From: Vibrio sp. DW001
GTDB taxonomy: Bacteria; Pseudomonadota; Gammaproteobacteria; Enterobacterales; Vibrionaceae
Direction of reading: 5' to 3'
NCBI RefSeq assembly: GCF_029016285.1
Contig: NZ_CP091975.1
Coordinates: forward strand, 1,488,001-1,552,000
DNA length: 64,000 nt
Shown: piece by piece, positions 1-7,733 of the stretch
Layout: the number at the start of each line of letters is the position of its first letter
Position numbering within the stretch: the stretch's first letter is position 1
Translations under genes and position numbers: made by a program
The notes under the pieces: model-generated
What the model saw: only the letters and a program-made list of their open reading frames with translations
Database searches by the model: none
Told to the model about the DNA's origin: nothing

Positions 1-95
1 AATTGGGTCCTTGGACGCAATGTAGAACGGCACCTAAACCGGCTGAAAAAACATTACATCAAAGAATGAAAGAGCATAAAAGGGACCAAAAATGA
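1..95 (+). CDS. lutB: LutB, lactate-utilisation iron-sulfur protein (C-terminal end only)
   Basis: Only the last 30 codons are present; the gene enters from the left edge. The readable end contains GPWTQCRTAPKPAEKT, which resembles the Trp-Thr...Arg...Pro-Lys-Pro-Ala tail found at the C-terminus of LutB/LldF-type proteins. These carry ferredoxin-like clusters and act with LutA and LutC to oxidise L-lactate to pyruvate. Its stop overlaps the lutC start as ATGA (92-95), showing translational coupling. The identification rests on this short tail plus the lutC neighbour, so the symbol is inferred from context. Confidence 0.7.
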   Translation, partial: LGPWTQCRTAPKPAEKTLHQRMKEHKRDQK

Positions 96-781
96 ACAGT
101 GATAACGTGAAAATGAGCTCTCAGTCGGCGAGAAACAGGATCTTGGAAAAGCTAAATCAGGCACAGGTAACACCAATGGTTAAAGAATCGTTGGAATATC
201 AGCCTTGGGGTCATGTGGAATCACCTACTCAGGTTGAAAAAACAGAACGTTTTATTGCTTGCATGGAAGCAAATCATACAGAGATCAAGCGAATTCTAAA
301 AAGTGAACTAGACGTTACAATTCAAGGTATCGTTGCGGATAAGGCGTTTAAAACGGCCGCTATCGGTACCGCGGGTGAATATCATCAGAGTTTTGTTCGT
401 GGTCTAGATAAATTAGAGACAACACTGTTCGATAAGGCTATCGAACAGTGGAAGACCGAGTTATTTGAAAATGTGGATGTAGGTGTAACGCACGTTTTAG
501 CCGGAATTGCGGATACAGGTGCATTGGTATTGTGGCCAAGCATTGAAGAACCAAGGACTTTGTCTCTTGTGCCACCATGTCATATCGCGGTGATTGAAGA
601 GTCGATGATCATGAGCAACTTCTCTGAAGTGATGGCCACGCAGAACTGGACGAATTTAATACCAACCAACGCACTATTGATCTCTGGTCCTTCGAAAACG
701 GCAGACATTCAACAAACTCTCGCCTATGGCGCTCATGGGCCAAGTGAGCTTGTGGTGTTAATTATAAAAAACGTGTTGTAA
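92..781 (+). CDS. lutC: LutC/YkgG family lactate-utilisation protein
   Basis: The 229-residue product matches the LUD domain (LutC/YkgG) pattern. A helical N-terminal half contains SARNRILEKL. The C-terminal half has the stretches GVTHVLAGIADTGALVLWPS and RTLSLVPPCHIAVIEES, then a closing ISGPSKTADIQQTLAYGAHGP motif typical of the family, where the G-x-S-x-T-ADIE/Q segment is conserved. In the LutABC complex this subunit takes part in cytoplasmic L-lactate oxidation. It follows lutB with an ATGA overlap. No intrinsic terminator is evident before the tRNA promoter region downstream. Confidence 0.88.
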   Translation: MNSDNVKMSSQSARNRILEKLNQAQVTPMVKESLEYQPWGHVESPTQVEKTERFIACMEANHTEIKRILKSELDVTIQGIVADKAFKTAAIGTAGEYHQSFVRGLDKLETTLFDKAIEQWKTELFENVDVGVTHVLAGIADTGALVLWPSIEEPRTLSLVPPCHIAVIEESMIMSNFSEVMATQNWTNLIPTNALLISGPSKTADIQQTLAYGAHGPSELVVLIIKNVL

Positions 782-854
782 TGACAAAATAGTGTGAAAA
801 TGAAGCGAACGAGTCAATTTTTGTTCGGTTGAACACTTAATCAAAGAATTATAC

Positions 855-882
855 TTGACGTAATTCTAAAAGTGGGTAAATT
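855..882 (+). promoter_or_regulatory. Candidate sigma-70 promoter for tRNA-Leu
   Basis: TTGACG (855-860) and TAAATT (877-882) are separated by 16 bases and followed by a GC-richer stretch, as is common for stable-RNA promoters. Transcription would start near 889 and give a leader of about 110 bases before the tRNA. It is the best promoter-like match between lutC and the tRNA, but only a visual match. Confidence 0.4.
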
Positions 883-1000
883 AGCCGCCACACGAGAGAA
901 CAATCTCGTATAGAAATAAGTTTTAGTTATTGAATTTGCTTCAATAACATAGATGGTGTCAACTCAATACAGTTAGACGCATCGCAATCCAGAATTGCGT

Positions 1001-1087
1001 GCCCTGGTGGTGGAATTGGTAGACACAAGGGATTTAAAATCCCTCGGCGTTCGCGCTGTGCCGGTTCAAGTCCGGCCCGGGGCACCA
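1001..1087 (+). tRNA. tRNA-Leu (anticodon UAA)
   Basis: An 87-base cloverleaf can be folded. The acceptor arm GCCCTGG (1001-1007) pairs with CCGGGGC (1077-1083), followed by discriminator A and an encoded CCA (1085-1087). The anticodon stem AGGGA/TCCCT encloses loop TTTAAAA with anticodon TAA. The T arm contains GGTTCAAGTCC, and there is a long variable arm (about 1045-1060) as expected of a class II leucine tRNA. It reads UUA and, by wobble, UUG codons. Confidence 0.97.
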
Positions 1088-1095
1088 TCTTTTAA

Positions 1096-1124
1096 AGCCT
1101 CCGCAGAAATGCGGGGGCTTTTTT
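1096..1124 (+). terminator. Rho-independent terminator after tRNA-Leu
   Basis: A 9-bp stem AGCCTCCGC/GCGGGGGCT (one T-G pair) with a six-base loop is followed directly by a run of T (1119-1124). It starts nine bases after the tRNA 3' end. Confidence 0.9.
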
Positions 1125-1214
1125 ACGAATAGAAACGAATGATTTTATTGACGTATGCTTGACCATGTCTTTATTGATGGGTAGCGAGTTTCCTCGTTCG
1201 GCAGTCATTCAGTC

Positions 1215-1910
1215 TTACTTTTCCTCAGGCTTCCATTCCTGTAATGCTATCTGATATTCTTTCATCATTTGATCGCAAGGCTTCTCAGAAAGATCCAACG
1301 AATCGATGATGTCTTGGTCCAAATTTTGTCGGACATCAATCGTCGCTTGATAGCTTTCGCGACGATAACTGTTATTGAGTATTAACCCTTTAAACTGCGT
1401 GAGTTCGTCTTCGCTAAAACCACTATCGTACCAACATTGAATAGCATGATTTTCTTCGTGAAAGATAGAATATTGTCTTGAAACCCTTCCTCTCCCTCTT
1501 TCTTTCGCTATTTTGTCTACAATGCTCACCATCTGTATGTAGACCGCTCTCTTTTTCGGTTGGTAAGGAAACTTGTAGCCAATATAGACTTCAAGGTCAT
1601 CGCGTATTCCATTACCGTTACTGTCCACTTCAGCAGGGTCTTTGGGTAGAGCCTGAATAAAAGGAGGCAAAATAGTAATCTGTTCAGGGGTTAATGCCGC
1701 TTTAATTTCATCTGGTTTGATCGTCTCTAATGCCATTGCTTGTGGTTCGGTCGGTTCTGCAACGATGCTCGCATTTGAAGTGGAAGTTTTAACTTTGGGT
1801 TGCGAATCTGGTCTTAATGCCTGAGATTGTTCTGGTTGAATGATCAACACAATCAGGCTTACCACGATAATGGCGATAAATGCGTAGATTATATATTTAA
1901 ATAGCTTCAT
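1215..1910 (-). CDS. Membrane-anchored protein with a calcium-type DxNxNG motif, function unknown
   Basis: 231 residues. A single hydrophobic segment (about residues 5-26) has lysines on its N-terminal side, fitting an uncleaved anchor with the rest in the periplasm. A low-complexity Ser/Thr/Pro/Glu-rich linker follows (about 30-75). Near residue 97 is DSNGNGIRDDLE, the acidic loop seen in thrombospondin type 3 and dockerin/EF-hand-like calcium sites. The C-terminal part is helical and charged, with three cysteines or so. I do not recognise the family and assign no function. It is transcribed alone, convergent with the tRNA, and its ribosome-binding site is weak. Confidence 0.7.
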   Translation of the reverse strand: MKLFKYIIYAFIAIIVVSLIVLIIQPEQSQALRPDSQPKVKTSTSNASIVAEPTEPQAMALETIKPDEIKAALTPEQITILPPFIQALPKDPAEVDSNGNGIRDDLEVYIGYKFPYQPKKRAVYIQMVSIVDKIAKERGRGRVSRQYSIFHEENHAIQCWYDSGFSEDELTQFKGLILNNSYRRESYQATIDVRQNLDQDIIDSLDLSEKPCDQMMKEYQIALQEWKPEEK

Positions 1911-2118
1911 ATTTTACAGCCTGAATACTTATTATCTAATTCTTCTAGTTTGATTTTATAGTACGCAGGAGAATTTTTCTAGTTGATAAAATTATAGGTA
2001 TTAACATAAATGTGACGAAACCTTAAGTCTGCATAAAGATAATTTTAAATAGATAATTTTCTAATTTATTCATCTTCAGATGGTGGAGTGAAAGCTGATC
2101 AATAAACAGATAAGAACA

Positions 2119-2149
2119 AAATAAAAAGCTGCTAAAAGTAGCAGCTTTC
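2119..2149 (-). terminator. Rho-independent terminator of the EIIB-like gene
   Basis: A perfect 10-bp stem (AAAGCTGCTA at 2125-2134 with TAGCAGCTTT at 2139-2148) has a four-base loop. On the minus strand it is followed by a T-rich tract. It lies about 40 bases beyond the stop of the gene ending at 2189. Confidence 0.75.
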
Positions 2150-2188
2150 TTGAATGCAAGCTTAGTCATTAATGATAGGCGAAGGCTG

Positions 2189-2689
2189 CTATTTACCTAA
2201 CCAAGTTACCATGCCTTGTCTTAGTTCGTCTGACGCTTTACCAAAAATAGCCTGTACATTTTTGTCCAGTACAACGACGCCTTTAGCACCTAAGTCTTTA
2301 AGTTTTTTCTGATCAACAGCAGAAAGCGTATTCACTGAAACTCTTAGGCGAGTTAAGCAGGCATCGATGTCAGTTATGTTCTCTTTGCCTCCAAATGCCG
2401 AAACAAGTTCACTAGAAATACCTTCTTCTGGATGCTCGTCAATCCATGTTTGCATATCAACTTTATATTTGTCTGCGTTCTTACCAAAGATAGCTTGCGC
2501 CACTCGACCAACCGTCACGACTCCCATCGCACCAAGCTCTTTGAGTTTCGCTTGGTCAACCGCAGAGAATGCTTTAACGGTAATGCGTAATCTAGTAAGG
2601 CAGGCGTCCAACTTAACGATGTTTTGTTTGCCACCATAGGCGGCAACAAGGGCCCTTGCCATCTCTGAGTCTGAATAATTAGTCGACAT
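2189..2689 (-). CDS. Stand-alone tandem PTS EIIB (glucose family) protein
   Basis: The 166 residues are two head-to-tail EIIB domains of the glucose/N-acetylglucosamine phosphotransferase family. Repeat 1 (about 7-78) and repeat 2 (about 90-165) both carry the phosphorylatable cysteine in DACLTRLR, followed by S-AVDQ-KLK-LGA-GVV and QAIFGK. In sugar transporters such a domain passes phosphate from EIIA to the sugar, but here there is no EIIC membrane domain and no EIIA nearby. The protein could relay or buffer phosphate, act as a regulator, or serve an EIIC encoded elsewhere; this is inference. A ribosome-binding site, GGAG, precedes the ATG. It is monocistronic, with its own terminator and an operator-like site upstream. 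Confidence 0.85.
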   Translation of the reverse strand: MSTNYSDSEMARALVAAYGGKQNIVKLDACLTRLRITVKAFSAVDQAKLKELGAMGVVTVGRVAQAIFGKNADKYKVDMQTWIDEHPEEGISSELVSAFGGKENITDIDACLTRLRVSVNTLSAVDQKKLKDLGAKGVVVLDKNVQAIFGKASDELRQGMVTWLGK

Positions 2690-2742
2690 AAAATACTCCT
2701 GATACCTAAAAAATAGTGTTCAAATATTACTCAATACTGCAT

Positions 2743-2770
2743 AGTATATAATGAAACTATGGAAACGTTT
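2743..2770 (-). promoter_or_regulatory. Promoter region of the EIIB gene with a LacI-family-like operator
   Basis: On the minus strand TATACT (complement of 2743-2748) is a plausible -10 element. The palindrome AAACGTTT (2763-2770), in the context GGAAACGTTTAC, overlaps where the -35 region would lie. Such cores are recognised by LacI/GalR-family repressors (PurR, Cra and relatives). This suggests repression of the EIIB gene, or possibly of the divergent dehydrogenase. It is a visual match only. Confidence 0.35.
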
Positions 2771-2837
2771 ACAATAATATTAAGTTTTATCTATATTAAC
2801 CTCAATGAGTCGATATCAACAATTTAACGGAGGATTT

Positions 2838-3500
2838 ATGATTTTAATAACCGGCGCGAGTAGTGGTCTAGGGGCCGCTCTGGCCAAGTTGCATAGTGTT
2901 GAAGACGAATCGTTGACTATCATTGGTCGCGACAAGGCAAAGCTTGCCAATGTATGTCAAGGTCTACCTTCCCGTGTAAAAGCCTTATCCGTGGATCTCG
3001 CTGATGCGGCTCAAGTCTCATCGCTGTTTGATTCTATTCAGCGGCCTAATATGGTTATCCACTGCGCTGGTAGCGGTTATTTCGGGGCAATTGAACGTCA
3101 AGAGCCCAATCAAATACGCCATTTAATAGACAATAATTTGTTAACTACTATCCATCTGCTTCAGGAATTGGTAAAGCGTTACAAAGATGAAAGCGTTCGA
3201 GTGGTCATTATTATGTCTACTGCTGCGCAAGCCGCCAAAGCAGGGGAGTCAACTTACTGTGCAGTGAAATGGGGAGTGAAAGGTTTGGTTGAATCTGTCC
3301 GACTGGAATTGAAAGGTAAGAAGATGAAGTTGATTGGTGTTTATCCAGGGGGAATGGCGACGGAATTTTGGCAAACAAGTGGAAAAAAACTCGATACTTC
3401 TTCATTTATGTCGGCTGATGAAGCGGCGAGTATGATCAAAGATGCCCTGCAATGTACAACGAACGGTTACATTTCGGACATTACGGTTAACCGAACATAA
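2838..3500 (+). CDS. Short-chain dehydrogenase/reductase
   Basis: 220 residues from the ATG at 2838, chosen because GGAGG (2829-2833) precedes it and because the nucleotide-binding strand then opens the protein (MILITGASSGLGAALAK). It is a classical SDR. TGASSGLG binds the NAD(P) dinucleotide, HCAGSGYFG replaces the usual NNAG motif, a serine lies in VIIMSTAAQ, and the catalytic pair is in YCAVK. Its length is at the short end for classical SDRs and the substrate cannot be inferred. It diverges from the EIIB gene. An in-frame upstream ATG at 2805 lacks a ribosome-binding site. Confidence 0.88.
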   Translation: MILITGASSGLGAALAKLHSVEDESLTIIGRDKAKLANVCQGLPSRVKALSVDLADAAQVSSLFDSIQRPNMVIHCAGSGYFGAIERQEPNQIRHLIDNNLLTTIHLLQELVKRYKDESVRVVIIMSTAAQAAKAGESTYCAVKWGVKGLVESVRLELKGKKMKLIGVYPGGMATEFWQTSGKKLDTSSFMSADEAASMIKDALQCTTNGYISDITVNRT

Positions 3501-3700
3501 TGGCAATCGATTACCTTTGGTAATAAGTCTTAGTTTTGCGAAAACAGATCGGGTTATCGGCTAAAATTATCCGTTATCTGATATTGAGTCTTATGTTTAT
3601 TGTTAAAACTGTTAACATGCCACAATCGTTAAATATGATTTTAGTAATATTGTTTAGAGTTGTATAAGTTCTCTAATCATAATTGGGTTAATAATTTAAA

Positions 3701-5374
3701 ATGCCGCACCACGAAAATAGCCGCTTCATCAGCATGTTTGACTCTGCTGTTGAAGGTCTTTGGATTATGGCCACAGATGGAAACGTCTCTTTTTACAACC
3801 ACACCTTTTACCAGCAATTTGAGCTTAATCTAGATGATACTCATCTAGACGACTGGTTTGCGTTGATCCACCCTATGGATAAAAAACAGTTCTCTAGTCG
3901 TGTAGACCACCATGTTGAAGATGAGTCGTCCAATGAACGAGTCAAAACCCAATATCGAGTTCGTAAAAAAGACGGCAGTTACTGCTGGATTGAAGCGACA
4001 GGTGTGATGAAACAAGATGATTCGGGTAGCTATATGGTGGGGAACCATAGAGATATTTCGGAACAAAAATTATTAGAATCCTATATTCGTCAACTGGCAT
4101 ATTTTGACAAAATGTCAGGCCTACCTAATAGCGATAAGCTAAAACAGGATATCTCAGAAATACCCCATAATTATATATTGGTTCATATCCATTTGGATAA
4201 GATTAAATCCTATATCAATCAGTATGGCGAAGAGCTAATAGTGGAAATGCTGGAGAGAGTCATCTCTTGTATGAACTCGTTTAAGAGGCAGCGTTGTGAA
4301 TTCTACCGAAATTCTCTCGATACATTTTCAGTCTTGATACACAGCGCCATTATGGAAAAAGATTTGGCTAAAATGTGTCAGCAGTTCGTCACTGATTTTC
4401 GTAATATGTCGAGGGCTGACGGTAAGCTATTTGCGGGAGAGGTTTTTGTTGGTGCTTATCCATGTATCGATAAGAGCAAACCTGCAGAAGAGGTGATTAG
4501 CTGGGCAGCACAAACCTGTGAGTATGCGCAGAGACACGAGCCTGCTCATTGGGCTATCTGTAATCCACAGGTACAGAAAAAAGTGGAGCGTTTCTTCTAT
4601 ATTGAAAGCCAGATAAAAAGTGTAATAGAAAATGGTGATATATCCATCCGTTTGCAACCCATTGTCAGTGCGAAAACCTATCAACCAATCAGTTTCGAGG
4701 CGTTAGCTAGATGGGAAAATGGGGAGAAAGGCGAGATATACCCCGGCGAGTTTATACCTGTTGCCGAACGCAAAGGCTTCATAGAAACGCTGGGTGAAGC
4801 GGTATTAGAACAAGCTTGCATGTTTATAAATAGCTATAATGTGAAATGGAATAGCAACCTAACTATCAATGTAAACGTGTCGGTATTGCAGCTTTTAGAT
4901 GGGAACTTCCCTCAGCGGGCATCGGAGATTGCGCTTCGTTGTGGCGTAAATGCGTCCAATGTCATGCTCGAACTTACAGAGTCAGTGCTGCTGGATGACA
5001 AGTATCAGGCGATGGGTCAAATCAGGCAGTTAAAGGCGTTCGGTTTCAATCTTGCGATGGATGATTTTGGTTCGGGCCATAGCTCTTTAACGGGCTTTTT
5101 CCGTCTTCCTTTTAAACAGTTAAAGATCGATAGAGAGTTTGCACTTGAAGCAACCAAATCTGAGGAACCTTTCTCTTATCTCAAATTTTTAAATGAGATG
5201 AATCAAGAACGAGGCGTCGCGGTGACCGTTGAAGGTATAGAGTCGCAAGAAATGCTGACGATATTTGAGTCGGCAAATGTGAGCTCTTATCAAGGCTATC
5301 TTTTTGCAAGGCCAATGAAGCCGAACGATGCTTTGATGATGGATGATAAATGGAACCTGCTTAGGTTTGAATAA
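3701..5374 (+). CDS. PAS / degenerate GGDEF / EAL c-di-GMP phosphodiesterase
   Basis: 557 residues with no membrane segment, so cytoplasmic. A PAS domain with PAC-like end occupies about residues 5-125 (RVRKKDGSYCWIEATG). A GGDEF-like domain at about 130-275 has lost the GGDEF signature; the position reads RNSLDTFSVL, so cyclase activity is unlikely. An EAL domain at about 290-545 keeps the catalytic set: EALARW, NVNVS, ELTES, DDFGSG, KIDREF, EGIES and QGYLF. It should therefore hydrolyse c-di-GMP to pGpG, probably tuned by the PAS domain. It stands alone and shares a terminator with the convergent chemoreceptor. Confidence 0.9.
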   Translation: MPHHENSRFISMFDSAVEGLWIMATDGNVSFYNHTFYQQFELNLDDTHLDDWFALIHPMDKKQFSSRVDHHVEDESSNERVKTQYRVRKKDGSYCWIEATGVMKQDDSGSYMVGNHRDISEQKLLESYIRQLAYFDKMSGLPNSDKLKQDISEIPHNYILVHIHLDKIKSYINQYGEELIVEMLERVISCMNSFKRQRCEFYRNSLDTFSVLIHSAIMEKDLAKMCQQFVTDFRNMSRADGKLFAGEVFVGAYPCIDKSKPAEEVISWAAQTCEYAQRHEPAHWAICNPQVQKKVERFFYIESQIKSVIENGDISIRLQPIVSAKTYQPISFEALARWENGEKGEIYPGEFIPVAERKGFIETLGEAVLEQACMFINSYNVKWNSNLTINVNVSVLQLLDGNFPQRASEIALRCGVNASNVMLELTESVLLDDKYQAMGQIRQLKAFGFNLAMDDFGSGHSSLTGFFRLPFKQLKIDREFALEATKSEEPFSYLKFLNEMNQERGVAVTVEGIESQEMLTIFESANVSSYQGYLFARPMKPNDALMMDDKWNLLRFE

Positions 5375-5412
5375 ATGTACCCATCCCCACTGTCGTGGGG
5401 ATGGGTACATTT
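5373..5412. terminator. Long bidirectional hairpin terminator
   Basis: A perfect 18-bp inverted repeat with a four-base loop (tgtc) starts inside the stop codon of the EAL gene. The left arm is 5373-5390 and the right arm 5395-5412. It sits between two convergent genes. The arms begin AAATGTAC and end GTACATTT, giving short T tracts on both strands. Confidence 0.8.
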
Positions 5413-5435
5413 ACCCTAACACTGTCATCTTACTA

Positions 5436-7178
5436 TTAACGAAGCTTAAATTTGCTCACTATACCCACTAACTGTTGATTTGAATCGGTAAGTTGATGGG
5501 TACTGTTTGCGGTTTCGCTTCCGTTGCTGTTTAGTGTTTCTATCATTTGTTGAATCGCAACCATGTTGCGGTTTATCTCTTCGGTTACGGAGCTCTGTTC
5601 TTCGGCAGAGGTTGCTATCTGCGCAGCGAGATCGTTTATTTCGACCACGGAATCGGTCATTAGGTCAAGAGAAGTCATTACCTGAGAAGTCGTATCAGCG
5701 GTTTGTTGACAGCTTTCTTTGGTTGAGTTCATACTCGAAACAACGGCGGAAGAGCCACTACTGAGTTTATCAAGCATTTCATTTATTTCGGTCGTACTTT
5801 GTCGAGTTCTGGCGGCTAATGCTCGCACTTCGTCAGCGACGACAGCAAATCCACGGCCATGCTCTCCAGCTCGCGCGGCTTCAATGGCAGCGTTAAGTGC
5901 TAACAGGTTAGTCTGTTCCGCGATTTCACCAATCACATTCAACACCTGGCCAATCTGAGCGGTATCTTCATTCATCAATATAATTGTCTGAGAGGTATGT
6001 TCAACTTCATCAACTAACGCAGTAACGCTATTGACGGCTTGTTGAACGATAACCTTAGATTGCTCAGCTTCTTTGTTGGTTGACTCTGTCTGTTTGGCTG
6101 CTGTCGCGGCGCTTTCTGCAACGGCGTCTGCGGTTGAACTCATCTCGTTAATCGAAGTGACCGCCATTTCCATTTCCGCAGTATGCGCTTTGAGTAGATT
6201 TTGATTGGAATCGGCCTGTCCTTCTAAGAGTTCGATTTCATCGTTAATCTTTTCACTTGAAGAGGAAACATCTATCATCATTCGTTGCAGGTTTTCAATG
6301 AACTTATTGATACCATCCGCAATCTTGCCGAGGTCGTCTTTGGTGTAAACTTGTAACCTGTGGGTTAAGTCGCCACTACCATTTGCCAAATCTGTAATAA
6401 CATCTCTGAGCGCAACAATCGGTTTGAAGGCAATATTAAGGGCTACAATACTCAAAGGAATAATGATGGCTGCCGCGATGAGTAGCGCAATAGTAATGGA
6501 ACCATTTAAGCTGTCGGTATTGGTTTGTATAAACCCTTTGTCTATATAGCCCGTGAGTGTCCAATTCTTGCCGCCCACATCAAAGATATTTTCTACAGGA
6601 ATTAAATCACCATCCACTTTGTTTGAGAACAAAATGTTACCAACAGAATCTTTTAATTCAACGTAGCTACCTTTGACTGAAGAAGAAGCAAGTAACTCTT
6701 GGATACTGGTGAGATCGATGATGAATAAGTCGCGCCCTTCACCACCGCGTGGGACTAAGATGGAAAGGTGAGGGACGGTGTTCTCAAAGTAGATATCACT
6801 AATAACAGCTTCATCGCCTGTTGTCGTCATCTGGCTCTTGTATTTTTCAACCAATTCCGGTGCGTCAATGCTACCGCTTTTATTAAACATCAAGTCATAA
6901 GATAATTTGATGATGTCTTTGAAACCTGTCGCGTCCAAAGTACTTGAAATTTCCATAATGCTGAAATTAGAACTTTTCGCTAATTTCACATCGTTCGCTA
7001 TATCGCCGACTAACTTGTCCTTTACTAAAACTAGTTGTGTTTGGATATTCTTCGTATCAGATTGAGCGATATATTGGCTAATATAGTAATTCGCACTTAG
7101 GAAAGAAGTTAGAACCGATATTGAAATTATCGAAATGAGCAAAGCGAGTACTTTTGCTTTAAAGGATAGATTTTTCAT
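5436..7178 (-). CDS. Methyl-accepting chemotaxis protein with periplasmic Cache-type sensor
   Basis: 580 residues from the ATG at 7178 (MKNLSFKAK); a TTG eleven codons upstream is an alternative. It has a first membrane helix at about 8-28, a periplasmic sensor of about 200 residues resembling Cache domains, a second membrane helix at about 225-250, HAMP at about 250-305, and a long signalling coiled coil. The conserved hairpin tip reads [20 protein letters not shown] and continues [18 protein letters not shown]. It senses an unidentified ligand and signals to CheA/CheW. It ends in KFKLR, without an NWE[TS]F-type CheR-binding pentapeptide. Confidence 0.93.
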   Translation of the reverse strand: MKNLSFKAKVLALLISIISISVLTSFLSANYYISQYIAQSDTKNIQTQLVLVKDKLVGDIANDVKLAKSSNFSIMEISSTLDATGFKDIIKLSYDLMFNKSGSIDAPELVEKYKSQMTTTGDEAVISDIYFENTVPHLSILVPRGGEGRDLFIIDLTSIQELLASSSVKGSYVELKDSVGNILFSNKVDGDLIPVENIFDVGGKNWTLTGYIDKGFIQTNTDSLNGSITIALLIAAAIIIPLSIVALNIAFKPIVALRDVITDLANGSGDLTHRLQVYTKDDLGKIADGINKFIENLQRMMIDVSSSSEKINDEIELLEGQADSNQNLLKAHTAEMEMAVTSINEMSSTADAVAESAATAAKQTESTNKEAEQSKVIVQQAVNSVTALVDEVEHTSQTIILMNEDTAQIGQVLNVIGEIAEQTNLLALNAAIEAARAGEHGRGFAVVADEVRALAARTRQSTTEINEMLDKLSSGSSAVVSSMNSTKESCQQTADTTSQVMTSLDLMTDSVVEINDLAAQIATSAEEQSSVTEEINRNMVAIQQMIETLNSNGSETANSTHQLTDSNQQLVGIVSKFKLR

Positions 7179-7565
7179 AATAATTTTTTTCGTCTTCTTA
7201 GTTGGCAACAATTCTAGATAGAGTTTATTGATATTATGATTATAGGTCGGAAAATATCTTGAAAACTTGAGTGCAATGTTAGCTTACCGCTTGTTTATAC
7301 GTAATAAAGTGTGTTTGTTCGATCACGCTCACACTATTATGATAACTGATTGATATATTGCATTGTGAGTCAGCTTGATATTTCTCGTGATTATTTTAAA
7401 TAAACGCTTGTCTGGTTTGCATGAGTTGGGTAGACTCGCGCGCAATCTCGGTAGTACCTTACTGGGGGATACTCGAAACATCCTCTTAAATTGGTGATGT
7501 TTTGTAGGGTAGGTATTAGTTAGCCATAGCTAATAGACGGGATACTGTAGAAAGGAAACCCAACA

Positions 7566-7637
7566 ATGTTATCTAATTCAAATCAGTTCAAATTCAGCCT
7601 AGTTCTACCAAACTGCAGTGTAATAACTGAACCTTGA
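7566..7637 (+). CDS. Candidate 23-residue leader peptide of the norspermidine operon
   Basis: The ATG at 7566 is preceded by AAAGGA (7551-7556) at a spacing of nine bases. The frame encodes 23 residues beginning MLSNSNQ and ending SVITEP, then UGA. It lies 96 bases before the dat start, separated from it by three hairpins. A C-terminal proline followed by UGA is also how the E. coli arrest peptide TnaC ends, and SpeFL is a known small ORF that senses ornithine ahead of a polyamine gene. By analogy this peptide could sense a polyamine or precursor. Too short for coding statistics; existence is inference from position, start signal and context. Confidence 0.4.
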   Translation: MLSNSNQFKFSLVLPNCSVITEP

Positions 7638-7661
7638 TCCGCTCGAAAACAATATTTCCTA

Positions 7662-7719
7662 TCGGCTAATTTGCCGAGTTTGTTGCTACACGCAAAGTCG
7701 TGTAGTGGATAGTGATCCA
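7662..7719 (+). promoter_or_regulatory. Three consecutive RNA hairpins ahead of dat
   Basis: TCGGC/GCCGA (7662-7677) is followed by CTACACG-CAAAGT-CGTGTAG (7686-7705, perfect 7-bp stem). Directly abutting it is TGGAT-AGTG-ATCCA (7706-7719). The ribosome-binding site AAGG (7721-7724) of dat begins one base after the last hairpin. None is followed by a T run, so control of translation or Rho-dependent termination is more likely than intrinsic attenuation. Confidence 0.5.
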
Positions 7720-7733
7720 TAAGGTATTTGGTA

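Larger units (their letters stand above)
7179..7733. other. Long regulatory region between the chemoreceptor and the norspermidine operon
   Basis: 555 bases without a long gene. It contains a pairing AAACATC/GATGTTT around 7486-7510 and a direct repeat GGGATACT at 7476-7483 and 7539-7546. It also holds a short hairpin TTAGC-CATA-GCTAA near 7520-7533, a 23-codon open frame with a ribosome-binding site, and three closely spaced hairpins just ahead of dat. No convincing -35/-10 pair could be fixed. The part from about 7440 to 7733 looks like a structured mRNA leader of the operon. Confidence 0.6.

Noticed and set aside
3510..3524. ATTACC-TTT-GGTAAT as terminator of the dehydrogenase gene
   Set aside because: Only six pairs and no T run follow; too weak to call.
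5373..5412. 18-bp perfect inverted repeat that might mark a mobile-element end
   Set aside because: It begins in a stop codon between two convergent genes and has only a four-base loop, so a shared terminator explains it; no transposase is near.
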